Notes under the pieces: model-generated
What the model was told of the DNA's origin: nothing
Database searches by the model: none
What the model saw: the letters and a program-made list of their open reading frames with translations, nothing else
Shown here: piece by piece, positions 23,589 to 31,540 of the stretch
Numbering within the stretch: the stretch's first letter is position 1
Layout: the number at the start of each line of letters is the position of its first letter
Assembly: GCA_947458835.1 (NCBI GenBank)
Contig: CANHBC010000019.1
Span: 1-33,641, forward strand
Length of the DNA: 33,641 nt
Source of the DNA: Betaproteobacteria bacterium
GTDB taxonomy: Bacteria > Pseudomonadota > Gammaproteobacteria > Burkholderiales > CAIKXV01
Reading direction: 5' to 3'
Translations under genes and position numbers: made by a program

Positions 23589-24755
23589 ATGAATGCCCCA
23601 CACCCCAGCGATACCCACCAGCCCCTGCGCCAGGCCGTGCGCGACCTTTGCAGCGCGTTCGACGGCGAATACTGGCGCCGCATCGATGAAGAGCGCGGCT
23701 ATCCCGAGGCGTTCATCAAGGCGCTCGAGGAGGCCGGCTGGCTCGGCGCGCTGATCCCCGAGGAATACGGCGGCTCGGGCGTGACGCTGACCGAGGCCTC
23801 GATCATCCTTGAGGAGATCAACCACGCCGGGGGCAACTCTGGCTACGTCCATGCGCAGATGTACACCATGGGCACGGTGCTGCGGCACGGATCCGAGGAG
23901 CAGAAGCGCAGGTACCTGCCCGGCATCGCCTCGGGGCAACTGCGCCTGCAATCCTTCGGCGTCACCGAGCCCTCGACCGGCACCGACACCACGAACCTGA
24001 AGACCACCGCCGTGCGCAAGGGCGACCGCTACGTGGTCAACGGCCAGAAGGTGTGGATCTCCCGCGTGCTCTACTCCGACCTGATGCTGCTGCTCGCGCG
24101 CACCACGCCGAAGGACCAGTGCAAGCGCAAGTCCGACGGCCTGTCGGTGTTCATCGTCGACCTCAAGCAGTCGATCGGCAAGGGCCTCACGGTCAAGCCC
24201 ATCCGCAACATGATGAACCACCAGACCAACGAGCTGTTCTTCGACAACCTCGAGGTACCAGCCGAGAACCTGATCGGCGAGGAAGGACGCGGCTTCCGCT
24301 ACATCCTCGACGGCATGAACGCCGAGCGCCTGCTGATCGCCGCCGAGTGCATCGGCGACGGCCACTGGTTCATCGAGAAGGCCACGCAGTACGCGAAGGA
24401 CCGCGTCGTGTTCGACCGGCCGATCGGCCAGAACCAGGGCATCCAGTTCCCGATCGCACGGGCACACATCAACGTGGAGGCAGCCGACCTGATGCGCTTC
24501 AAGGGCTGCCGGATGTTCGACGACGGGCTGCCGTGCGGCGCCGAGGCGAACATGGCCAAGCTGCTGGCCGCGGACGCTTCCTGGGAAGCAGCCAACGTAT
24601 GCGTGCAGACTCATGGCGGCTTCGGCTTTGCCGCCGAGTATGACGTCGAGCGCAAGTTCCGCGAGACCAAGCTCTACCAGGTGGCGCCGATCTCGACCAA
24701 CCTGATCCTCTCCTACGTCGGCGAGCATGTCCTCGGCATGCCGCGCTCGTTCTGA
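23589..24755 (+). CDS. Acyl-CoA dehydrogenase family protein
   Basis: FAD-dependent acyl-CoA dehydrogenase, 388 aa, full length; it introduces an alpha,beta double bond in an acyl-CoA and passes electrons to ETF. SFGVTEPSTGTDTTNLKTTA (122-141) is the flavin/substrate loop, and FDRPIGQNQGIQFPIA the C-terminal signature. The base position of medium-chain enzymes near the C-terminus is non-acidic (LYQVAPIS). Glu246 in GMNAERLL instead matches the helix-G glutamate used by isovaleryl-CoA dehydrogenase. A short or branched acyl-CoA is therefore likelier than a straight medium chain. It is the first gene of the plus-strand unit and lies 16 bp before a CoA-transferase. Confidence 0.9.
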   Translation: MNAPHPSDTHQPLRQAVRDLCSAFDGEYWRRIDEERGYPEAFIKALEEAGWLGALIPEEYGGSGVTLTEASIILEEINHAGGNSGYVHAQMYTMGTVLRHGSEEQKRRYLPGIASGQLRLQSFGVTEPSTGTDTTNLKTTAVRKGDRYVVNGQKVWISRVLYSDLMLLLARTTPKDQCKRKSDGLSVFIVDLKQSIGKGLTVKPIRNMMNHQTNELFFDNLEVPAENLIGEEGRGFRYILDGMNAERLLIAAECIGDGHWFIEKATQYAKDRVVFDRPIGQNQGIQFPIARAHINVEAADLMRFKGCRMFDDGLPCGAEANMAKLLAADASWEAANVCVQTHGGFGFAAEYDVERKFRETKLYQVAPISTNLILSYVGEHVLGMPRSF

Positions 24756-24771
24756 ACCGCGGGCCGCACCG

Positions 24772-25968
24772 ATGAACCCTTCCCCTCAGCGCAGGCCGCT
24801 CGAAGGCATCACTGTCGTTTCCATCGAGCAGGCGGTGGCGGCACCGTTCGCCGCCCGCCAGCTCGGCGACCTCGGCGCGCGCGTGATCAAGCTCGAGCGC
24901 CCCGACGGCGGCGACTTCGCGCGCGCGTACGACAAGGCGGTGGACGGCCAGTCGGCCTACTTCGTCTGGCTCAACCGCAACAAGGAGTCGCTGTCGCTCG
25001 ACCTGAAGCAGCCGGCCGCACGCGAAGCGCTGCATCGGCTGGTCGAGCGCGCGGATGTGTTCATCCAGAACCTCGCGCCCGGAGCCGTCGACCGGCTGGG
25101 CTTCGGCGCGGCGACATTGCGTGCGAAGCACCCGCGCCTGATCACCTGCGACATCTCCGGCTATGGCACCGAGGGCCCGTACGCCGACAAGAAGGCCTAC
25201 GACCTGCTGATCCAGAGCGAGTCTGGCGTGCTGTCGGTCACCGGCACCGCGGACACCCCGTGCAAGGTCGGTGTGTCGATCGCCGACATCGCGACCGGCA
25301 TGCATGCGTACTCGGCGATCCTGGCGGCGCTGTACCGTCGCGAACGCGACGGCACCGGGGCGCAGATCGAGGTCCCGATGTTCGACTGCCTGGTCGAATG
25401 GAACAGCCATCCGGTCTACTACACGCACTACTCGGGTAACGCACCCAAGCGCAGCGGCCCCGACCACGCCACCATCGTGCCCTACGGCAAGTTCGACTGC
25501 GCGGATGGCCGCAGCGTGATGCTCGGGGTGCAGAACGAGCGGGAGTGGGCGGCGTTCTGTGACAAGGTGCTAGGCCGGCCGGAACTCGCACGCGACGAGC
25601 GCTACGACAGCAACACCAAGCGTACCGGGCGGCGCGCCGAGATGATGGAGGTCTTTCAGTCGGTCTTCTCGACGATCACCGCAGCCGAACTGGTGCAAAG
25701 GCTTGACGCCGCCGGCATCGCCAACGGCCGCCTGAACACGCCAGCCGACGTCTGGGAGCATCCCCAGCTTGAGGCGCGCGACCGCTGGCGCACGGTCGAC
25801 CACCCCGGCGGGACGATGCGCGCGGTGCTGCCGCCGGCGGTGTTCGACGATTTCGAGGCGGCGATGGCACCGGTGCCCGCACTCGCCGAACATACCGACC
25901 GGATCCTGGCCGAACTCGGCTACGGGGCCGAATCGATCCGTTCACTGCACGAATCCGGCGCTGCCTGA
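24772..25968 (+). CDS. CaiB/BaiF family (class III) CoA-transferase
   Basis: Family III CoA-transferase, 398 aa, moving CoA between carboxylic acids. The start is ATG 24772 (MNPSPQRRPLEG); the upstream in-frame ATG at 24727 lies in the previous gene. VVSIEQAVAAPFAARQLGDL (15-34) is the N-terminal family segment. Asp144 in KAYDLLIQSESG is the catalytic aspartate that forms the anhydride and CoA-thioester intermediates. It directly follows the acyl-CoA dehydrogenase, so the pair probably activates an organic acid and then oxidises its CoA ester. An 8-bp hairpin begins at its stop codon. Confidence 0.92.
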   Translation: MNPSPQRRPLEGITVVSIEQAVAAPFAARQLGDLGARVIKLERPDGGDFARAYDKAVDGQSAYFVWLNRNKESLSLDLKQPAAREALHRLVERADVFIQNLAPGAVDRLGFGAATLRAKHPRLITCDISGYGTEGPYADKKAYDLLIQSESGVLSVTGTADTPCKVGVSIADIATGMHAYSAILAALYRRERDGTGAQIEVPMFDCLVEWNSHPVYYTHYSGNAPKRSGPDHATIVPYGKFDCADGRSVMLGVQNEREWAAFCDKVLGRPELARDERYDSNTKRTGRRAEMMEVFQSVFSTITAAELVQRLDAAGIANGRLNTPADVWEHPQLEARDRWRTVDHPGGTMRAVLPPAVFDDFEAAMAPVPALAEHTDRILAELGYGAESIRSLHESGAA

Positions 25969-25992
25969 GCGGCGCCACCGGATCGGCGCCGC
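25969..25992 (+). terminator. Strong hairpin at the end of the CoA-transferase gene
   Basis: A perfect 8-bp stem, GCGGCGCC (25969-25976) with GGCGCCGC (25985-25992), has loop ACCGGATC and follows the stop directly. The 3' side reads GAGGGTTT, so the T-tract is minimal. It may partly terminate, or protect the 3' end of an upstream segment, since the MmgE/PrpD gene begins only 47 bases on. Confidence 0.45.
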
Positions 25993-26038
25993 GAGGGTTT
26001 CCGGCTGCCGGCCCCGAACCTGGAGGAGAGATCCGCAA

Positions 26039-27430
26039 ATGAGCGTACCGTCCAACCCGCCCGTGGCCGGCGAGACCGCCGCGCTGTCCGCCTTCCTCGC
26101 GCAGCTGCGCCCTGAGCAGATCCCCACCGAGGTCGTCGCTCGCTGCGAAGACCTGTTCCTCGACTGGTTCGCCTGCACCCTGGCCGGACGGTCGGCACGT
26201 CCGGTGAAGATCTTCGAGGGGTTCGCGGCGGCGATGGGTCCCTCGGGCAACCTCGGCCCGGCCGGTGCTCAGGTCCTGACCAACCGCACCGCCTCCTCGC
26301 CGCTATTTGCCGCGATGGTCAACGCGGCCGCGTCGCATGTCGTCGAACAGGACGACCTGCACAACAGTTCGGTGCTGCACCCGGCCACGGTCGTGTTCCC
26401 GGCAGCGCTCGCCACCGCGCAGTCGATCGGCGCCTCCGGCCGTGACTTCATCGCCGCATGCGTCGCCGGCTACGAATGCGGCATCCGCGTCGGCGAGTTC
26501 CTCGGTCGCTCCCACTACCGAGTGTTCCATACGACCGGCACCGCCGGCACGCTGGCCGCGGCCGCCGCGGTTGGCCACCTGCTGCGCCTGGACGCCGACC
26601 GCATGCAGCATGCGCTCGGCTCGGCCGGCACCCAGGCCGCCGGGCTGTGGGAGTTCCTGCGCGACGCCGCCGACTCCAAGCAGTTGCACACGGCCAAGGC
26701 CGCCGGCAATGGCCTGACTGCAGCCTGGCTGGCGCGCGACGGGTTCACCGGCGCCCGCCGCATCCTCGAAGGGCCTACCGGGATGGCGGCTGGTATGTCC
26801 ACCGATGCCGACCCGGCTTGTCTGGTCGACCGCCTCGGCACCCGCTGGGCCCTGGCCGAGACCTCGTTCAAGTTCCACGCGTCCTGCCGCCATACCCATC
26901 CGGCTGCCGATGCGCTGCTCGAACTGATGCAGTCGCACGGCATCGCCGCCGATGCGATCGCTGGCGTGCGTTGCCACGTCCACCAGGGCGCGATCGACGT
27001 GCTGGGCCCGGTGACCGATCCGCGCACCATCCACCAGTCCAAGTTCTCGATGGGCTTCGTGCTCGCGCAGATCGCGCTGCACGGCCGTGCCGGCCTCGGC
27101 GAGTTCACCGACCCGGCGCTGCGTGATGCAGAGGTACGCGCTTTCCTGGAGCGGGTGACGATGGTGCTCGACCCCGAGGTCGACGGCGCCTATCCGAAGC
27201 GCTGGCTCGGACGGGTCGAGGTGTTTACCACCGATGGTCGCCGCATCGAACAGCGGATCGACACGCCCAAGGGCGATCCGGGCAACACGCTGACCCGCCC
27301 CGAACTCGAGGACAAGGCCCTGCGCCTCGCCGCCTATGCCGACGGTGCATCGCCCGCCGAGATGCGCGCGGTGATCGCCCGCTGCTGGCGGCTGCACGAC
27401 GAAGCCGGCGTGCGCGACTGGCTCGCCTGA
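26039..27430 (+). CDS. MmgE/PrpD family protein
   Basis: Fourth MmgE/PrpD-fold enzyme, 463 aa. GGAGGAGAG (26022-26030) fixes ATG 26039; an open frame further upstream is a shadow. Active-site equivalents are EQDDLHNSSVLHPA (103-116, with Asp105/Asp106 and His114), His164 in VFHTTGTAG and Lys214 in DSKQLHTAKAAGNG. It differs clearly from the other three copies in the window. Flanked by CoA-transferase and SBP plus tartrate dehydratase, it could handle a dicarboxylate from the same pathway, but its reaction cannot be assigned. Confidence 0.88.
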   Translation: MSVPSNPPVAGETAALSAFLAQLRPEQIPTEVVARCEDLFLDWFACTLAGRSARPVKIFEGFAAAMGPSGNLGPAGAQVLTNRTASSPLFAAMVNAAASHVVEQDDLHNSSVLHPATVVFPAALATAQSIGASGRDFIAACVAGYECGIRVGEFLGRSHYRVFHTTGTAGTLAAAAAVGHLLRLDADRMQHALGSAGTQAAGLWEFLRDAADSKQLHTAKAAGNGLTAAWLARDGFTGARRILEGPTGMAAGMSTDADPACLVDRLGTRWALAETSFKFHASCRHTHPAADALLELMQSHGIAADAIAGVRCHVHQGAIDVLGPVTDPRTIHQSKFSMGFVLAQIALHGRAGLGEFTDPALRDAEVRAFLERVTMVLDPEVDGAYPKRWLGRVEVFTTDGRRIEQRIDTPKGDPGNTLTRPELEDKALRLAAYADGASPAEMRAVIARCWRLHDEAGVRDWLA

Positions 27431-27436
27431 CCCCGC

Positions 27437-27475
27437 CAGGGCCCTCGCGACGCACCGTGCCGTCGCACGGCCCTG
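27437..27475 (+). other. Competing stem-loops in spacer before SBP
   Basis: Two alternative stems share bases. CCGTGC (27455-27460) pairs with GCACGG (27465-27470), loop CGTC. CAGGGCC (27437-27443) pairs with GGCCCTG (27469-27475). No T-tract follows. It may be a weak terminator or processing site between enzyme and receptor genes. Confidence 0.3.
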
Positions 27476-27501
27476 CCTGCAAGATCAACGAGGAGCCTGC
27501 C

Positions 27502-28566
27502 ATGCACCCCACCCGCCGGGCGAACACGCCCGCCACTCCACCCGCCCCGGCCTGCCACGTAGCCCGCTCGGCGTCCAGGCGTGGCCTGCCTGCCATTGCC
27601 AGTCGGGCCGGCCTGCTGGCTTTCGGCCTGCTGCTGGCCACCGGCGTGCCTGCTGCGCTCGCCCAGCAGGCCTGGCCGGTCAAGCCGGTGCGCATGCTGA
27701 TCCCCTGGCCGCCCGGCGGCTCGAACGATGTCGCGGGGCGCATCGTCGCACCGCGGCTGGCCGAAGCACTCGGGCAGCCGATCACCATCGAGAACCGGGG
27801 CGGCGCGGCGGGCACGGTCGGCGCCGACGTGGTCGCCCGCTCGGAGCCGGACGGCTACACGCTGATGCTGCATTCGGTGACCCACCTCTCGAACGCCGCG
27901 CTGTACCCGAAGCTGACGTACGACACGGTGAAGGACTTCACCCCGATCGGCATGGTGTCCACGCAGCCCACGCTGCTGGTGGTTCATCCGTCCTTCCCGG
28001 TGCGCTCGGTGAAGGACCTGATCGCGCTGGCACGGGCCAAGCCGAGGCAGGTGCTCTATGGTTCGGCAGGCAACGGCAGCGCGCCGCACCTGTCGATGAC
28101 GTTGTTCGCCTCGATGGCGAAGGTCGAACTCGAGCACGTCCCGTACAAGGGCGGTGGTCCCGCACTGGCCGGGCTGCTCGGCGGCGAGGTACCGCTGATG
28201 CTCGCCACCGTGCCTTCGGTGATGGGACAGGTCAAGTCGGGCAAGCTGCGCGCGGTGGCCACTGCGTCGGCCCGCCGCCTGCCGATGCTGCCCGAGGTAC
28301 CCACCGTCTCCGAGTCCGGGCTGCCGGGCTACGAGATGAGTCCGTGGATGGGCATGTGGGGCCCTGCACGGCTGCCGCGCCCGATCGTCGACCAGGTCAA
28401 CCGGGCATTGGCGAAGGTGCTGTCCATCCCGGACGTGCGCGACCAGTTCATGCAGCAGGGGCTGGAGCCGATGGCGATGTCCGTCGAGGAGTTCGCCGCG
28501 CTGATCCCGCGCGAAGTCGAACGCTACGCGCGCCTGATCAGGCTGTCGGGCGCACGCGTCGAATAG
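27502..28566 (+). CDS. TctC/Bug-family substrate-binding protein next to tartrate dehydratase
   Basis: Sixth Bug-family receptor, 354 aa, the longest of the set because of an extended basic N-terminus. GAGGAG precedes ATG 27502 by 6 bases. A later start inside the leader is possible. The hydrophobic core AGLLAFGLLLATGVPAALAQ gives a signal peptide ending near ALAQQ-AW. The mature part has MLIPWPPGGSND, PDGYT and HVPYKGGGPAL. The first loop is WPPGGSND rather than FPPGGTTD. It ends 17 bp before tarD, so a hydroxy-dicarboxylate such as tartrate is a reasonable ligand guess. Confidence 0.9.
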   Translation: MHPTRRANTPATPPAPACHVARSASRRGLPAIASRAGLLAFGLLLATGVPAALAQQAWPVKPVRMLIPWPPGGSNDVAGRIVAPRLAEALGQPITIENRGGAAGTVGADVVARSEPDGYTLMLHSVTHLSNAALYPKLTYDTVKDFTPIGMVSTQPTLLVVHPSFPVRSVKDLIALARAKPRQVLYGSAGNGSAPHLSMTLFASMAKVELEHVPYKGGGPALAGLLGGEVPLMLATVPSVMGQVKSGKLRAVATASARRLPMLPEVPTVSESGLPGYEMSPWMGMWGPARLPRPIVDQVNRALAKVLSIPDVRDQFMQQGLEPMAMSVEEFAALIPREVERYARLIRLSGARVE

Positions 28567-28583
28567 ATCACCCGGAGGCTGCC

Positions 28584-29759
28584 GTGCCCAGGATCGTCGC
28601 CATCCACCAGGCCACTGCCCCGATCGCCTCGGCGATCCGCAATGCCTACATCGACTTCACGAAGATGGACGCGAGCATCGTCGCGGTGGTCACCGACGTG
28701 ATGCGCGACGGTCGTCCGGTGGTCGGCTACGGCTTCAATTCGAACGGCCGCTATTCCCAGCAGGGGCTGCTGCGCGAGCGCTTCATCCCGCGCCTGCTCG
28801 CAGCAGACCCGGCCTCGCTCCTCGACGACACCGGCGACAACCTCGACCCGCACCGCGCGTGGGCATGCATGTTCGCCAACGAGAAGCCGGGCGGACACGG
28901 CGAGCGCTCGGTCGCGATCGGCGTGCTCGACATGGCCCTGTGGGACGCAGTGGCCAAGATCGAACGCAAGCCCCTGTGGCGGCTGCTGGCCGATCGTTAC
29001 CGGGATGGCGAGGCCGACGAGCGGGTGTTCGTGTATGCCGCGGGCGGCTACTACCATCCGGGCAAGGACCTCGCGGCCCTGCAGGACGAGATGCGTGGAT
29101 ATCTCGACCTCGGCTACTCAGTGGTCAAGATGAAGATCGGCGACGACCTCGACGAGGACCTGCGCCGCATCGACGCCGTGCTGAAGGTGGTGGGCAGTGG
29201 CGACCGGCTTGCGGTGGACGCGAACGGGCGCTTCGACCTCGACACCGCGGTCGCCTATGCGAAGGCGCTCGCTCCCTACGGGCTGTTCTGGTACGAGGAG
29301 GCCGGCGATCCGCTCGACTTCTCGCTGCAGGCGGCGCTGGCCAGGCACTATCCCCATCCGATGGCCACCGGCGAAAACCTGTTCTCCATGCAGGACGCAC
29401 GCAACCTCGTGCGCCATGCAGGCCTTCGGCCCGACCGGGACTGGCTGCAGTTCGACTGCGCACTGTCCTACGGCCTGGTCGAGTACCTGCGCATCCTCGA
29501 CATGCTGCGCGAGCACGGCTGGTCGGCGCGGCGCTGCATTCCCCATGGCGGCCACCAGATGTCGCTCAACATCGCCGCCGGGCTCGGCCTCGGGGGCAAC
29601 GAGTCCTACCCCGGCGTGTTCCAGCCGTTCGGTGGCTTCGCCGACGGCATCCCGGTGGAGGACGGCCACGTGCGGCTACCCGATATCCCGGGCGTGGGCT
29701 TCGAGGCCAAGTCCGCGCTGTTCGCACGGCTGTCCACCCTGCTGCCGGGGCATGGATGA
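28584..29759 (+). CDS. tarD: D(-)-tartrate dehydratase (enolase superfamily)
   Basis: Mandelate racemase/muconate lactonizing enzyme-type protein, 391 aa from GTG 28584, with CGGAGG 6-11 bases upstream. It closely follows the Bradyrhizobium TarD sequence as I remember it, including FNSNGRYSQQGLLRERF and CIPHGGHQMSLNIAAGLGLG. Functional residues fall at the expected places, one lower than in TarD: Lys101, Lys182 and Lys184 in VVKMKIG, metal ligands Asp212, Glu238 and Glu264, and His321. It should dehydrate D-tartrate to enol-oxaloacetate, feeding the TCA cycle. It overlaps the next gene by four bases and follows an SBP closely. Another C4 hydroxy acid substrate cannot be fully excluded. Confidence 0.9.
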   Translation: MPRIVAIHQATAPIASAIRNAYIDFTKMDASIVAVVTDVMRDGRPVVGYGFNSNGRYSQQGLLRERFIPRLLAADPASLLDDTGDNLDPHRAWACMFANEKPGGHGERSVAIGVLDMALWDAVAKIERKPLWRLLADRYRDGEADERVFVYAAGGYYHPGKDLAALQDEMRGYLDLGYSVVKMKIGDDLDEDLRRIDAVLKVVGSGDRLAVDANGRFDLDTAVAYAKALAPYGLFWYEEAGDPLDFSLQAALARHYPHPMATGENLFSMQDARNLVRHAGLRPDRDWLQFDCALSYGLVEYLRILDMLREHGWSARRCIPHGGHQMSLNIAAGLGLGGNESYPGVFQPFGGFADGIPVEDGHVRLPDIPGVGFEAKSALFARLSTLLPGHG

Positions 29760-30133
29760 AGTTCCACCTCGCCGATACCGCCGGGCTGAACGCGATCACC
29801 GGCCATGGGCCGGGGCACGTGCTGGTGAATGGCGTGCGTCACGACCGGCCGCTGCTGGTCGGCCCGTCCCTGGGCCCGCTCGACTGGGAGGCGCCCGGCT
29901 TTGCGGGCCTGCAGGCCGTCCACTTCGAAGCGCTGCTCGGCCACGATCCCGAACTGGTGCTGCTGGGCACCGGCGCCCGCCTGCGCTTCCCGCACCCCGC
30001 GGTCACCCGCAGCCTGGCCGTCGCCCGCATCGGCATCGAGGTAATGGATACACCGGCCGCGTGCAGAACATACAACATCCTCACCGGCGAGGGCCGGAAG
30101 GTGGTCGCGGCCCTGCTCTTCGACCCGACCTGA
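29756..30133 (+). CDS. Mth938-like (DUF498) domain protein
   Basis: Small single-domain protein, 125 aa, of the Mth938/NDUFAF3-like fold (DUF498). Marks are GLNAITGHGPGHVLVNG near the N-terminus, LLVGPSLGPLDW (34-45), PELVLLGTG (65-73) and the C-terminal YNILTGEGRKVVAALLF. Bacterial members are of unknown function. It starts on an ATGA overlap with tarD, so it is translated with the dehydratase, although the family is not otherwise tied to tartrate. It ends the plus-strand unit. Confidence 0.85.
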   Translation: MKFHLADTAGLNAITGHGPGHVLVNGVRHDRPLLVGPSLGPLDWEAPGFAGLQAVHFEALLGHDPELVLLGTGARLRFPHPAVTRSLAVARIGIEVMDTPAACRTYNILTGEGRKVVAALLFDPT

Positions 30134-30189
30134 CGCGCGCGCCTCGGCGGCCGCAGTCCGCCCCGGGGGGAGAGCCTAGCGGTGCGCGC

Positions 30190-30360
30190 AGCAGTGCCAC
30201 GCGGTGCAGTACTGCTGCGGCGCAGTCCCAGGCAGCCGCGTCGTGCAGCATCCGGTCGCGCGCCATTGCCTGCGCAAGATCGGCCGGGCACTTCGGCTGG
30301 CCGGATCCGCAGCCCTGCACGCCGTCGCAGTCGTGCTCGCGCAGGAACTGCAGCCCGTTC
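30190..30360 (-). pseudogene. Degenerate C-terminal fragment of an EAL domain
   Basis: On the minus strand, directly after the HDAC stop codon and in the same frame, the sequence reads LQFLREHDCDGVQG, then SGQPKCPADLAQAMARD. This matches the last helix and strand of EAL cyclic-di-GMP phosphodiesterase domains (typically FLRE.GCDE.QGYLFS.P.PA.). The FLRE, CD, VQG, S, P and PAD positions are kept. The EAL signature itself and the rest of the domain are absent, and no start codon precedes it. I read it as a relic left by deletion, joined to the 3' end of the HDAC gene. Chance similarity is possible because the segment is short. Confidence 0.4.
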
Positions 30361-30362
30361 CG

Positions 30363-31301
30363 TCAGGCGTCCTGCGCCACTCCGGCGAGCCTGCGCACGT
30401 GCGCCAGCACGCTGCGCGACAGCGCAGGCAGGCTGTACCCCCCCTCGAGCACGGAGACGATGCGTCCGGCGCAGAGCCGGTCGGCCGCGCCCATCAGGCG
30501 CCCGGTGACCCAGTCGTAGTCGTCCTCCACCAGCGCGAGCGAGGCGAGCTGGTCGTCGCGATGGGCATCGAATCCGGCGGAGATGAACAGCATCTGCGGC
30601 CCGAACGCCTCCAGCGCCGGCAGCCATTCCTGCTCGACCGCGGCCCGGAAGGCCCGGCCATCGGCCCCGGAAGGCAGCGGGACGTTGACCATCCGCTCAC
30701 CGCGACCGTCGATGCCGCTGTACGGATACAGGGGATGCTGGAAGGTCGAGACCATCATCACGCGCGGATCGTCCCGGAAGATGTCCTCGGTACCATTGCC
30801 ATGGTGCACGTCGAAGTCCACCACCGCGACCCGCTCGAAGCCATGCGCCTCGAGCGCATGCAGTGCCGCGATCGCGACATTGTTGAACAGGCAGAAGCCC
30901 ATCGCCCGGGCGTGCTCCGCATGGTGGCCCGGTGGGCGGACCGCACAGAACGCGTTGTCGACCTCGCCGCGGGCGACCAGGTCGGTCGCCCGCACCGCCG
31001 CCCCGGCGGCATGCCGGATCGCCTCCAGTGTATGCGGGTTCATCGCGGTATCCGGGTCGATCTGGCGCAGTCCGCTCGACGGGGACGCACGCTCGAGTGC
31101 ATCGATCAACCTCCGATCGTGTGCCCGCTCGATCTGCTCGCGGGTGACCGCGGGCGCCGTCTCGCGGCGCAGGCAGCCAGCCAGCGCCGCATCGCGCTCG
31201 ATGCGCGCCTCGATCGCGACCAGCCGGTCGGGGCATTCGGGATGCCCGGCGCCCATGTCGTGCAGCAGGCAGCTGGGGTGGGAGAGCCAGGCGGTGGTCA
31301 T
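30363..31301 (-). CDS. Histone deacetylase-family zinc amidohydrolase
   Basis: Full-length (312 aa) bacterial HDAC/acetylpolyamine-amidohydrolase/AcuC superfamily protein, a zinc deacetylase of the cytoplasm. Seen are HPECPDRL (20-27), PPGHHAE with the His126-His127 dyad, and VDFDVHHGNG with zinc ligands Asp164 and His166. The third ligand is Asp245 in SAGFDAHRDD, and the catalytic-type Tyr289 lies in LEGGYS. It resembles the class II-like HDAH group; natural substrates may be acetyl-lysine, acetylpolyamine or small amides. It is alone on its strand, divergent from the MoxR gene across a 239-bp gap. An in-frame EAL-like relic follows its stop. Confidence 0.92.
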   Translation of the reverse strand: MTTAWLSHPSCLLHDMGAGHPECPDRLVAIEARIERDAALAGCLRRETAPAVTREQIERAHDRRLIDALERASPSSGLRQIDPDTAMNPHTLEAIRHAAGAAVRATDLVARGEVDNAFCAVRPPGHHAEHARAMGFCLFNNVAIAALHALEAHGFERVAVVDFDVHHGNGTEDIFRDDPRVMMVSTFQHPLYPYSGIDGRGERMVNVPLPSGADGRAFRAAVEQEWLPALEAFGPQMLFISAGFDAHRDDQLASLALVEDDYDWVTGRLMGAADRLCAGRIVSVLEGGYSLPALSRSVLAHVRRLAGVAQDA

Positions 31302-31540
31302 CGGTTCGTGGCCGTGCGGACAGGAAACCCGAGTCTACGGTGACCGACGGGCCGACGCAGCAGTCGAGCACCTCGACCACGAGGCTCGCCTCGTGCGCAA
31401 CCGCGCACGGCGCGTACGACCCTTCGTGGTCGGGCACGGATGGCAATCACGAAACGGTCCCACTGGACGGACGCCGCCACCTGCACGGGACCCCGAGGGT
31501 CGATCAAGATGGCGCCCGCCCTGCCGTAAACTCGACAGCC

